In this document: one piece after another, positions 16,208-24,198 of the stretch
Layout: each line of letters begins with the position of its first letter
Numbering within the stretch: position 1 is the first letter of the stretch
Origin: Fidelibacterota bacterium SCGC AAA160-B08
GTDB taxonomy: Bacteria; Fidelibacterota; Marinisomatia; Marinisomatales; Marinisomataceae
DNA: 38,732 bases
Direction of reading: 5' to 3'
Assembly: GCA_000402755.1 (NCBI GenBank)
Contig: AQSD01000009.1
Location: 1-38,732 of the forward strand
Program-made: the position numbers and the translations under genes
The notes under the pieces: generated by a model
What the model was told of the DNA's origin: nothing
Seen by the model: the letters and a program-made list of their open reading frames with translations, nothing else
Database searches by the model: none

Positions 16208-17387
16208 TTCTCGAAAGTCTCATATTAATATTTGATTTAACTATATAATAATCTATTAATGGTGCAAACATATTCATAATTAATATTGCCAACATTACCC
16301 CTTCAGGATAAGCTGGGTTTATAGATCTGATAATCACTGTTAACATTCCAATCATAAATCCATAAATCCATCTTCCCTTATTGGTATGTGTAGATGTTAC
16401 CGGTTCGCTAGCCATAAATACTGTTCCAAATAAAAAGCTGCCAATTAGAATATGTTGTAGTGGTGTGATAGTTAGCATAGCATTCGTTGAATAATCTGCT
16501 AAAAGATTAAATAGTCCGGCGGTAAATACTAAACCCAAGACTGATGCTATCATAATTCTCCATGAAGCAATACCACAATAAATCAAAAATAATCCTCCTA
16601 AAAGAACTAGAAGCTTATTCGTTTCGCCTATAGATCCAGGAATTAATCCCCAGAATAGATTAAGTGTTGAAAAATCAAACTGTGTAACTTGATTAAATAA
16701 GTTTGTTGCCGTATCGTATTCTGTTGGATTTGCTGGTATTGAAAGTGCAGTTGCTCCAGTATAACCATCAGGACCTACAGCCCATACTTTCTCACCTGAA
16801 ATTTTTGTTGGAAAAGCAAAATACATAAAAGCACGTGCAGTTAATGCCGGATTAAATACATTAGTACCAACACCTCCAAAAATTTCTTTTCCAATTATAA
16901 TTCCGAAGGAAGTTCCTATAAATAATTGCCATAATGGAATATCTGGTGGCATTGTCAGTGGAATGAGTGCACATGATACAAGAAATCCTTCATTAATTTC
17001 ATGCTTTCTAATAACTGCAAAGGTAATTTCACAAATTGCTCCCGCTATAAAAGTAACGATTAAAATCGGTAGAACGTATGTCATTCCGAAGATAAAATCA
17101 CTTAAGATAGAGCTAGAGATACCCATAGCTGCTGAATGTAAATATCCAATATTGTAAGCTCCAAACAAATAACATGGTATTAGAGCAATAACGACAAAAA
17201 ACATTGTTCTCTTAATATCCATATTATCTCTAATATGTGGACCTGACTTATTTTGAGAATTTGTTGACAATAATATTGTATCAGTAGCTTCCCATAAAGG
17301 GTATGCAAATGATAAAGGCTTTCCCTTTTCAAAGAGCTTACCAGATTCTGCTAATATTTTTTTTAAAAAATTCATTTTATTGATCAA
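16200..17387 (-). CDS. nqrB: Na+-translocating NADH:quinone reductase subunit B
   Basis: This 395-aa membrane protein is the main Na+-channel subunit. The flavinylation site is DGYTGAT, a match to the ApbE target pattern with FMN on the final Thr. Conserved regions include GPHIRDNMDIKRTMFFVV, GTNVFNPALTARAFMYFAFP, and GTVFMASEPVTSTHTNKGRW near the C-terminus. NqrB binds covalent FMN and riboflavin and interacts with quinone and with NqrA. Its start overlaps the nqrA end by 11 bases. A second in-frame ATG four codons in (MNFLKK) is also possible. Confidence 0.97.
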   Translation of the reverse strand: MINKMNFLKKILAESGKLFEKGKPLSFAYPLWEATDTILLSTNSQNKSGPHIRDNMDIKRTMFFVVIALIPCYLFGAYNIGYLHSAAMGISSSILSDFIFGMTYVLPILIVTFIAGAICEITFAVIRKHEINEGFLVSCALIPLTMPPDIPLWQLFIGTSFGIIIGKEIFGGVGTNVFNPALTARAFMYFAFPTKISGEKVWAVGPDGYTGATALSIPANPTEYDTATNLFNQVTQFDFSTLNLFWGLIPGSIGETNKLLVLLGGLFLIYCGIASWRIMIASVLGLVFTAGLFNLLADYSTNAMLTITPLQHILIGSFLFGTVFMASEPVTSTHTNKGRWIYGFMIGMLTVIIRSINPAYPEGVMLAILIMNMFAPLIDYYIVKSNINMRLSRNA

Positions 17388-18714
17388 AATAGACTGTGTC
17401 TAGTCCCTTTCTAATTATTGCACCTACATCAGTTTTACTTGGACATACAAATGAACATAATGCCACATCTTCTTCATCACATTCATAAATACCTAATTTT
17501 TCCATCTCTTCAAAGTCATTTGATTCAATACTACGGAGCAAAGCATTAATATAGATATCCATTGGAAATACTTTTTCCCAAGCTTCTATAGGAACAAAAG
17601 CTCTATGACTACCATTTTGAAGAGTTGTAAAATTGTAAGGGGACTTATTATTCCCAAAATATGCATTAAAAATACTATACTTTGATGAACCTCCAGGATG
17701 CAACCAACCTATAAATGATCTATCAAAAGATTCTTCAATTACAGAAATGGAAGAATGATAAAAACCTAGATATCCATTCATCATAGACTCTTTTCCTGTC
17801 AACACATCTCCAGAAATAATTCTTACCTGATCTATAGACAAGCTTCCTTTACAGTAAGATTCTAATGAAGCACCAATTCTTGATTTAAAATAAGAAGGAC
17901 TATTTACAACAGGCCCACTTAAGTTTATAGTAATAGATGGATCAAATATGCCATCAGAGAATAATTTGCCAAGAATAGGTAAATGATGTCCCTGTACTGT
18001 CCAAACAATATCTTTACTATTAATAGGACTAATATTATTAAGTATAACTCCGACATTACCAGCTGGGTGTGGTCCTTCTACTTGAACAACATCTACAAAA
18101 TCTAAATCAGATAAATAATCAAATTCGCCAGGGTTAACAGCTACAAATAGCTTTCCTTCTGTCAATTTCTTTAAATTTTCTAGGGCGCTAATGATAGTGT
18201 CTTTATTTGATGATAATGTAAAATTATAATCAACTGAAAGAGGAGCAGTATTTGCCAAGCTAACAATAATAGATTTTGGATTGTCTGAAGGATCTGCAAC
18301 TTTATTAAATGGCCTTTGTGTAATAAAAGGCCACATATTTTTTTCTAATAAATAATTAATTATATCATCCTTATTAGACAATTTTTTTTGCTCAACATTA
18401 GAATCTTTACTTTCAAGGCTAGCATCAACGCTAAAAATGATTTCTTTTATCGCTCTTCGATCTCCATAAATAATTTTTGAAATTTTACCAGATGCAATTG
18501 CTGGCCATTTAACTGCAGGAGATAGTTTATCAAAAAATATAGGATCTCCTAACTTTACAACATCATTTTCTTTAACTAGAAGTTTTGGTTTGATGTATCT
18601 AAAATTTTCAGGAGATAAAGAAACAGTATTATTTTTTTGAGGTGCTAAAATTTCTCTGGAGGCTACTCCAGCAATGTTAATGTTATGGCCTTTTTTAACT
18701 TTTATTTTCAGCAT
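17377..18714 (-). CDS. nqrA: Na+-translocating NADH:quinone reductase subunit A
   Basis: This 445-aa soluble subunit has the typical start KVKKGHNINIAGVA and conserved segments such as VKLGDPIFFDK, FITQRPFNKVADP, VEGPHPAGNVGVILNNI, and a C-terminal CSFVCPSKTDVG. NqrA binds the cytoplasmic face of NqrB at the quinone site. It is the first gene of nqrABCDEF-apbE. The 97 bases upstream (18715-18811) separate it from the flavoprotein gene on the same strand. The operon promoter could lie there, but I see no clear -35/-10 pair, and read-through from the flavoprotein gene is also possible. Confidence 0.97.
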   Translation of the reverse strand: MLKIKVKKGHNINIAGVASREILAPQKNNTVSLSPENFRYIKPKLLVKENDVVKLGDPIFFDKLSPAVKWPAIASGKISKIIYGDRRAIKEIIFSVDASLESKDSNVEQKKLSNKDDIINYLLEKNMWPFITQRPFNKVADPSDNPKSIIVSLANTAPLSVDYNFTLSSNKDTIISALENLKKLTEGKLFVAVNPGEFDYLSDLDFVDVVQVEGPHPAGNVGVILNNISPINSKDIVWTVQGHHLPILGKLFSDGIFDPSITINLSGPVVNSPSYFKSRIGASLESYCKGSLSIDQVRIISGDVLTGKESMMNGYLGFYHSSISVIEESFDRSFIGWLHPGGSSKYSIFNAYFGNNKSPYNFTTLQNGSHRAFVPIEAWEKVFPMDIYINALLRSIESNDFEEMEKLGIYECDEEDVALCSFVCPSKTDVGAIIRKGLDTVYFDQ

Positions 18715-18811
18715 AAATGTAGGCGCTTAGTTTCACCCTTATTTTAGACATGAGAAAGTAATAAAAAAGTTGATGGGGTTCTAGATAATATTTAAAGAAA
18801 TAGAAAAAAAA

Positions 18812-20020
18812 TTATTTTTTAGCTTTCCATTCAAAATAATTTCCATCATAGGCTACTTTTTTTTGCCATTCTTTCACTTTGCTATCTATCGTATTGATTG
18901 TATCAGAACTTACATCTTGCAATAAATCAATTGTTAAATCTCCTACTGTTTTTGCGCTAACTCTAGAAGCTTTAATATTTCCTTTACCGGTTACAGCATT
19001 ACCCATTCCATGAACTTTATCTAGTTCATCAAACTTTCCAGATTCTTGATCAATAATATTGTATGTTGAGCCATCCATAGGCACTCCATCAATCGGTTCA
19101 GGTAAACTTCCGATTGAGCTTACTATAATACTTCCTTTTAAAATATCGGCTGATCCTTCAATAGCGACTGGCTTACCATTTACAATCTCATTCTTAATGA
19201 CCTCAAGACCTTCTAACTTTTGATCTACTATATGCAATCCAGTTGGTTGAGTACATTCCGCAACATTAAACAAAAACTTATTTTGCATATTTTCAAGAAC
19301 TTTTCTTCGAGCTAATTTACGTTTTTCAACCATGTGAGTATCTGCATTTTCAGGAATAGTTGTCAAAGGCATATTTTCTACATCTCTTCGATATACAAGA
19401 GTAGCTCCATGAATATTCAGCGTATTATAATCTATGTCATGCATTTCTAGATATTTTGGAATGCCTTTATGTTCCATTTCAACAATATCAAAATTTTCAA
19501 TCTGTGATTCAATCTTTTGTCTTACTAACTCTAACTGTATAATTTTACACACATCAATAGAAGCAAGTCCTCCGCCTACTACTAGGGCATTATCTCTAAT
19601 ATCTACTGATGGTCCATTATAACTGGCTTCATGATAATGATTAAACCAGTACACAAATGGATTCTGATAATAAAAGTTTGAAAATTTTTCGATTTCAGTA
19701 AATGGAAAAGACCTATCGTTCCATGCGCCATTTGCAAAATAAATGCAACTCCAATCTATATCATAGATATCTTTGAAATGCAAATCTTTACCTAGTCTAG
19801 TGAGTGGAATAAAATCTACTAACTCATGAGACATAATATCGTCAATTTTAAAATATTCTTTGGTACGCTGCTTATCATGCCATCTTGGAAGTCCATCTTC
19901 AATTTTTCCATAGGGCATATGGTTTTGATCAATAATAACACAACGAACTCCTTCTGCTGTCAATTTTTTTGCAGCGGTTGAACCCGATACCGCTCCTCCT
20001 ATAATTAATACTGCCTTCAT
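18812..20020 (-). CDS. FAD/NAD(P)-dependent oxidoreductase, GltD / ferredoxin-NADP reductase-like
   Basis: This 402-aa flavoprotein starts with a Rossmann FAD-binding motif (LIIGGAVSGSTAAKKL, residues 5-20). HMPYGKIEDGLPRWH follows, in the place where GltD and adrenodoxin-reductase-type enzymes have a PYGL-type motif. A second dinucleotide motif ALVVGGGLASIDVCKI is at 145-160, then YRRDVENMP at 210-218, which resembles the NADPH-phosphate-binding region of the glutamate synthase small subunit. No iron-sulfur cysteines are present, and the electron partner is unknown. It lies upstream of nqrA on the same strand and diverges from proline dehydrogenase. I would not assign a specific reaction; an NADPH-linked electron carrier role is inferred. 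Confidence 0.7.
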   Translation of the reverse strand: MKAVLIIGGAVSGSTAAKKLTAEGVRCVIIDQNHMPYGKIEDGLPRWHDKQRTKEYFKIDDIMSHELVDFIPLTRLGKDLHFKDIYDIDWSCIYFANGAWNDRSFPFTEIEKFSNFYYQNPFVYWFNHYHEASYNGPSVDIRDNALVVGGGLASIDVCKIIQLELVRQKIESQIENFDIVEMEHKGIPKYLEMHDIDYNTLNIHGATLVYRRDVENMPLTTIPENADTHMVEKRKLARRKVLENMQNKFLFNVAECTQPTGLHIVDQKLEGLEVIKNEIVNGKPVAIEGSADILKGSIIVSSIGSLPEPIDGVPMDGSTYNIIDQESGKFDELDKVHGMGNAVTGKGNIKASRVSAKTVGDLTIDLLQDVSSDTINTIDSKVKEWQKKVAYDGNYFEWKAKK

Positions 20021-20067
20021 TTTAATACTACTTTCATTAATTTGTTTATTTCTTAAATTTGTCTGGT
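20021..20067. promoter_or_regulatory. Divergent intergenic region between the flavoprotein and proline dehydrogenase genes
   Basis: This 47-base A+T-rich gap separates two divergent genes (18812-20020 on minus, 20068-20982 on plus), so outward promoters or their cores should lie in or beside it. No convincing -35/-10 pair or operator palindrome is visible. Confidence 0.3.
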
Positions 20068-20982
20068 ATGAAATTAATAAATTATTTGATAATTCAAATC
20101 ATTCCTTTTTTGCCAAAGATTTTTGTTCGTCTTGTGGCATCTCCTTATATCGCAGGTATTACTGACGATGAAATGTTAACTAATGTAAAAAAGTTAAATA
20201 ATAAGGGGTACGATGTTGCTATTGATATTTTAGGAGAACATGTATCAACAAAAGAAGAGGCAACTGAGATTACTAAACGCTATGCAAATTTATATGATAG
20301 AATTGCACTACAAGATTTAAATGCAAACTTATCTATCAAATTAACTCATATCGGTCAAGACTTAGGATATGATTTGGTTGAACACAATCTGATGACTCTA
20401 GTAAGTGCTGCAAAAAAACATAATAATTTTTTACGTCTTGATATGGAAAATTCACCATATACATCAGAAACAATTAATCTATATAAAAAAGCATTTGAAA
20501 ATTATTCTAATGTTGGAATCGTACTACAAGCCTATATGCATAGATCGATGGATGATATAAATACATTATCTAATGAAATGTTTAATGTCAGAATTTGTAA
20601 AGGTATATATATTGAAAATGAAAATATAGCTTACAGCGATTATCAAAAAATAAGGGATAATTATATTGAATTAGTTCAGCGTGCACTTATAAAAGGTTCA
20701 TATGTAGGAATTGCTAGCCATGATGAATATCTAATTGATAAACTATACACATGGATTAAAAAGAATAAAATTTCTACCAGTAAATATGAGTTTCAAATAT
20801 TACATGGGGTACCAATGGAGAAAAAGCTCCAACAATTAATCAAAGAAGGTAATAAGGTGCGTGTATATGTCCCTTATGGAGATAATTGGTATGATTACTC
20901 TATTAGAAGATTAAAAGAAAACCCTAAGATGGCAGGCTATATTATTAAAAACCTAGTTTTTTCTATTTTTCGAATTAAATAG
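20068..20982 (+). CDS. Proline dehydrogenase (monofunctional)
   Basis: This 304-aa protein matches the proline dehydrogenase (PRODH) barrel. Motifs in order are ASPYIAGIT, ISILGEHVSTKEEA-like text near residue 60 (read here as IDILGEHVSTKEEA), LRLDMENSPYT, GIVLQAYMHRS, the substrate-region RICKGIY, ASHDEYLI, FQILHGVP, and the C-terminal YVPYGDNWYDYSIRRLKENP with the double Arg that contacts proline carboxylate. It oxidises proline to pyrroline-5-carboxylate using FAD and feeds electrons to the quinone pool. A TTG three codons upstream (20059) is possible, but ATG at 20068 begins directly with the usual MKLINYLI. It is one of the few plus-strand genes here and ends 8 bases inside the convergent gene at 20975. 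No P5C dehydrogenase is in view. Confidence 0.9.
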   Translation: MKLINYLIIQIIPFLPKIFVRLVASPYIAGITDDEMLTNVKKLNNKGYDVAIDILGEHVSTKEEATEITKRYANLYDRIALQDLNANLSIKLTHIGQDLGYDLVEHNLMTLVSAAKKHNNFLRLDMENSPYTSETINLYKKAFENYSNVGIVLQAYMHRSMDDINTLSNEMFNVRICKGIYIENENIAYSDYQKIRDNYIELVQRALIKGSYVGIASHDEYLIDKLYTWIKKNKISTSKYEFQILHGVPMEKKLQQLIKEGNKVRVYVPYGDNWYDYSIRRLKENPKMAGYIIKNLVFSIFRIK

Positions 20983-21445
20983 ACTTCTTATATCTATAAA
21001 TATACAATAAAATTATTCCAGCTAAATTAGGAAACCAAACCTCAGGATTAGACCAAGGAATTCCATCAATTGAAAAATCATTAATTGGCCAAAGAAATTT
21101 AGTTGGAAAATACTCTTTTGAATGAAAGGGAAAATCTAGAAGAATATGAAATGGCCATGCCAACATAGCAAAAGCTATGGACTTCTTAAAAAAATAAACT
21201 ATTCCAATAAATAAAAAAGCAACTATAAAACTATGAAATAAGTCATAATTAAAGAATACCCAATTTGGAATTATTTCTAATTTTGGTGGACCATTATAGG
21301 AATAATTTCCTCTTAAAATTTGAACAACAAAAAATATTCCAAACGAGAATAAATCAGGCATTGCACCAAAAAAAATTGCTAAACGGGTATAGCCTCTATA
21401 TCCAAATAATCCTTTTCCCCAAAGGGCATGACTTAAAGTATCCAA
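20975..21445 (-). CDS. Membrane-bound metal-dependent hydrolase-like protein (YdjM/DUF457 type)
   Basis: This 156-aa protein has about four hydrophobic segments and the spaced His/Asp motifs of the YdjM/DUF457 membrane hydrolase family: MDTLSHALWG at the N-terminus, GAMPDLFSFG, LFHSFIVAF, and WPFHILLDFPFHSKEYFPTK. These residues are thought to form a metal site near the membrane surface. The biochemical role of this family is not established. It follows the C1 peptidase gene by one base and overlaps the end of the convergent proline dehydrogenase gene by 8 bases, with no separate terminator visible. Confidence 0.65.
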   Translation of the reverse strand: MDTLSHALWGKGLFGYRGYTRLAIFFGAMPDLFSFGIFFVVQILRGNYSYNGPPKLEIIPNWVFFNYDLFHSFIVAFLFIGIVYFFKKSIAFAMLAWPFHILLDFPFHSKEYFPTKFLWPINDFSIDGIPWSNPEVWFPNLAGIILLYIYRYKKSI

Positions 21446-21446
21446 A

Positions 21447-22790
21447 TTATTTTGCTAGAGAACCCATTGGATCCCAAGGTTTTAATGGAATAGCTTCTTC
21501 ATTCTTATAAAGATTATATAAGTCATCAGATAGGTAGTCTTTATGTACAACAACTTCATAATTATATTCATCAAACCATTGATCTGACATAATATGATAA
21601 CCTTTTTCTCCAGCCTTATCACCCCAACTATTTTCTACTCGCCATTTGATCGGTTTATCATCAGCGCCTAAATCTACTCCAGTGAAAAGCATTGCATGAG
21701 TCATTTGACTTTCTCCGTATTGTAGACGATCAGCTTTATTCATAGAAAATTTCGACTGATAAAAAGAATTAAAGTCAAATAAATCCATATCCATGACTCC
21801 TAATTTTCTATCAAAATGCTTTCCAACATCACAACCAAACCATACTGGATGATCATTTTTGATAGAGTTTGCTGATGCAGCTTTCATTTCCTCGCTTGTT
21901 ACGTTAAGATATCGAACTGAATTTCCCTCAACAACATTTCCAAGAGCCTCAACGGTGTAAACTTTTCTATATTCCTTATCTTCCATAGGACAATTGATCA
22001 GACATACATATTCATCAAGATTCAATCCAACATGATTATCAAAAAAAGATTTAGGAGTTAAATTTTCAAAACTAATAAACTTCTTCTTCTTATCATGGGT
22101 TTGCCAATTAAATGAAGTTGGAGGTGTTCCAATATGCATTGTAAGCATCTTATAGATTTCTTCTAACATATCTGTTTTAATAGATTCTAAATCTTCTGTT
22201 GAAACGCCTTTGCCTATATTTTGACGCAAATCTTTTGCATTTTCACGAAGCTTCCGAGCAATCATTCGATTCATTGTAGCTGACTGGCTCGATGAAAACG
22301 ATTCTGACATTTCTGATTGTGGAATAACACCATACTTATCAATTAAACTAACCCACATATCCCACTGCCCACCGTCTTCAATTGGATTTGAAAGGAGATG
22401 CATTACCATGCGACTATTCCAATCTTCAGATGCAGAATCTATAATGCATTCTAAAAAATAATTTGCTTTTTCTAGCTTATCCCAAAACATAAAATAGCTC
22501 TGAGAAAACTCAAAATTTTTCAAATTATGTTTTCTGCCAATATAAAATCTGAATAAATTTAATCCAGCAAATCCCCAGCATCTTCCACTAGATTTTTGAT
22601 TAGTAACTGGCATTTCTCCTTTTACAATATTTGAAAAAGAGTGGTTTATATTTCTGTAGTGATCCCAATTCATTGTTAAGTCACTTAAGTCAGTACGGAT
22701 CATTGCATTTCTTACGACTTTAACATGATTATCTGATTCGTATTTTTTTTGAAATTTCTCTATTGTTTTTAATGAAATTGAATTAGCCAT
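21447..22790 (-). CDS. pepC: Aminopeptidase C1 / bleomycin hydrolase family cysteine peptidase
   Basis: This 447-aa protein matches the peptidase C1B family. The catalytic Cys71 is in NQKSSGRCWGFAG, with the oxyanion-hole Gln65. The catalytic His is in QMTHAMLFTGVD and the catalytic Asn in WRVENSWGDKAGEKGYH. The length fits bleomycin hydrolase/PepC, a cytoplasmic homohexameric aminopeptidase. A Shine-Dalgarno AAGGA precedes the ATG at 22790 at normal spacing. A 113-base gap (22791-22903) separates it from nadK, so it may have its own promoter; that gap holds no gene I can support. There is no secretion signal. Confidence 0.93.
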   Translation of the reverse strand: MANSISLKTIEKFQKKYESDNHVKVVRNAMIRTDLSDLTMNWDHYRNINHSFSNIVKGEMPVTNQKSSGRCWGFAGLNLFRFYIGRKHNLKNFEFSQSYFMFWDKLEKANYFLECIIDSASEDWNSRMVMHLLSNPIEDGGQWDMWVSLIDKYGVIPQSEMSESFSSSQSATMNRMIARKLRENAKDLRQNIGKGVSTEDLESIKTDMLEEIYKMLTMHIGTPPTSFNWQTHDKKKKFISFENLTPKSFFDNHVGLNLDEYVCLINCPMEDKEYRKVYTVEALGNVVEGNSVRYLNVTSEEMKAASANSIKNDHPVWFGCDVGKHFDRKLGVMDMDLFDFNSFYQSKFSMNKADRLQYGESQMTHAMLFTGVDLGADDKPIKWRVENSWGDKAGEKGYHIMSDQWFDEYNYEVVVHKDYLSDDLYNLYKNEEAIPLKPWDPMGSLAK

Positions 22791-22903
22791 TTTTTTTCCT
22801 TTTTAAGATTGGTTATCTATTTTTATCCCAAAATACTTCTGTAATTATATTTAAATCTTTTTCTTTTAAACTACTAGTAGTCTTAAGAATAGCAGTAAAT
22901 GCT

Positions 22904-23770
22904 TTAACTTCCTCTTTTTCCCCAAACCATCTTTGTTTTTAATGTCTGATAGTAGTCATAGTCTTCAAAAGTGATAAATTTTAAATGATGTTTTGCTTGT
23001 GATATTGTTACTGTTGAATTGTTAGTAAAATTTTCAATATTTTGGCCATCAGAAATCAGCTTTAATTCTTTTTCTGAATCACCATTAAATCTAAACTCTA
23101 TATCAACATCTGCTGGCAAAACTAATGGTCGTGATGTTAAAGAGTGTGGAGCAATTGGAGTAACTATAATAGAAAATACATCTGGTTGAACAATTGGACC
23201 TCCAGAAGATAAAGAATATGCAGTGGAACCTGTAGGGGTACTAATAATAATACCATCTGACTTATAGTCACTTACATGCTTTCCATCAATATATAAAGAT
23301 AGAGAAGTTACTCTGTAGGCTGTCTCATTTTGGACAACAAAATCATTAATTGCAAAATGAGATTTGCTACCATTAGAAATCTCTGCATTTAGAACTAATC
23401 TTTCTTGAGTTTGAGATTCACCATCTTTAATCATATTTAACTTTTCAGTTAGTTCCTTAGGTGTGATCTGTGCAAGAAATCCTAATCCTCCAATATGAAC
23501 TCCTAGAACAGGTACAGTAGGCTTGCTAAAAATTCTTACTCCAGCAATAAGGGTACCATCACCACCTAGACATAATAAAAAATCAACATTAGGTGGATTA
23601 GAAGAGTCATAAACATTAGGATGATTGGGAGCAATTTTTAGGTGCTCTAAGCTATTAGGCAAAAATAATTTTATATCATTATTTTTTGCCCATAACATAA
23701 CTTCATGGACCAATCCTGGAACTTCTTTTTTTCCAGGATTTGCCCAAATAGCAAAACTTTTCGGTTTCAT
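22904..23770 (-). CDS. nadK: NAD kinase
   Basis: This 288-aa protein has the NAD kinase signatures LLCLGGDGTLIAGVR (catalytic Asp), GVHIGGLGFLAQI, AINDFVVQNE, and DGIIISTPTGSTAYSLSSGG followed by IVTPIAPHSLTSRPLVLP. It phosphorylates NAD to NADP. The C-terminus KTKMVWGKRGS resembles the ends of Bacteroidota-type enzymes, so the protein looks complete. It starts 5 bases after the small AURKAIP1-like gene. Immediately after its stop, another frame stays open to 22813, but it has no start codon. Confidence 0.96.
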   Translation of the reverse strand: MKPKSFAIWANPGKKEVPGLVHEVMLWAKNNDIKLFLPNSLEHLKIAPNHPNVYDSSNPPNVDFLLCLGGDGTLIAGVRIFSKPTVPVLGVHIGGLGFLAQITPKELTEKLNMIKDGESQTQERLVLNAEISNGSKSHFAINDFVVQNETAYRVTSLSLYIDGKHVSDYKSDGIIISTPTGSTAYSLSSGGPIVQPDVFSIIVTPIAPHSLTSRPLVLPADVDIEFRFNGDSEKELKLISDGQNIENFTNNSTVTISQAKHHLKFITFEDYDYYQTLKTKMVWGKRGS

Positions 23771-23775
23771 TTTAG

Positions 23776-23871
23776 TTATTTATTTTTTTTCTTATGTCTG
23801 TCTGCACGCAAACGTTTTTTACGTTTATGTGTATTCATTTTTCTTTTTTTTCTTTTTTTACCGCAAGGCAT
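23776..23871 (-). CDS. AURKAIP1/COX24-domain microprotein (31 aa), probably ribosome-associated
   Basis: A 31-codon gene reads MPCGKKRKKRKMNTHKRKKR, then LRADRHKKKNK. The pattern M-P-x-G-K-K-R-K-x(2)-K-M-x-T-H-K-R-K-K-R-L-R is that of the short AURKAIP1/COX24-like proteins seen in Bacteroidota and relatives, homologous to the C-terminal part of mitochondrial ribosomal protein mS38. About half the residues are Lys or Arg, which fits rRNA binding. A GGAG Shine-Dalgarno lies at normal distance from the ATG at 23871. It sits 13 bases after the HU-like gene and 5 bases before nadK, clearly within one operon. The role in bacteria is inferred from the mitochondrial homolog. Confidence 0.85.
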   Translation of the reverse strand: MPCGKKRKKRKMNTHKRKKRLRADRHKKKNK

Positions 23872-23884
23872 CAATTGCTCCTAT

Positions 23885-24175
23885 TTAATAATCAATTAGT
23901 TTATCGTTTACAGTTGTTTTCATTCGTTTGGAAGGTTTAAATACCGGAACATATCTTTCTGGTAAATAAACAGGATCTCCCGTTTTTGGATTACGTGCTT
24001 TCTTTGGCAATCTATGCTTGACTGCAAACGTTCCAAATCCTCTTAATTCAATTTTTTCATTTTTACCTAATGTCATAATAATTTCGCTAAATGATGTATT
24101 AATAACAGCTTCAACTTCCAGCTTTGTTAATCCTGTTTTTTCTGAAACGTTGTCTACTATATCTTGTTTAATCAT
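23885..24175 (-). CDS. HU/IHF family DNA-binding protein
   Basis: This 96-aa protein has the full HU fold: an N-terminal helical pair (MIKQDIVDNVSEKTGLTKLE), GFGTFAVKHRLPKKARNPKT with the conserved GFG and R-x-x-R-N-P arm motif, and a C-terminal VPVFKPSKRMKTTVN. It bends DNA as a dimer and acts as a nucleoid protein. With RxARNPKTGDP it is close to both HU and IHF, and I cannot decide between them. It lies between the lytic transglycosylase and the AURKAIP1-like gene. Confidence 0.94.
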   Translation of the reverse strand: MIKQDIVDNVSEKTGLTKLEVEAVINTSFSEIIMTLGKNEKIELRGFGTFAVKHRLPKKARNPKTGDPVYLPERYVPVFKPSKRMKTTVNDKLIDY

Positions 24176-24198
24176 ACTATCAATTCTCCATTAAAATT

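Noticed and set aside
18804..18820. A8-TTA-T6 palindrome at the end of the flavoprotein gene
   Set aside because: It resembles a terminator only as an A/T run; there is no G/C stem, and such runs are common in this sequence.
22813..22938. 41-codon open frame on the minus strand after the nadK end, reading W-F-G-E-K-E-E-V-K and ending F-W-D-K-N-R
   Set aside because: It has no ATG, GTG or TTG start, nadK already ends in a family-like C-terminus so a frameshift is not needed, and an open frame of this length is not rare in such AT-rich sequence.
23625..23899. Plus-strand open frames across nadK start and the AURKAIP1-like gene
   Set aside because: They are Phe-rich translations of the complement of Lys-rich coding sequence, lie opposite real genes and lack ribosome sites.
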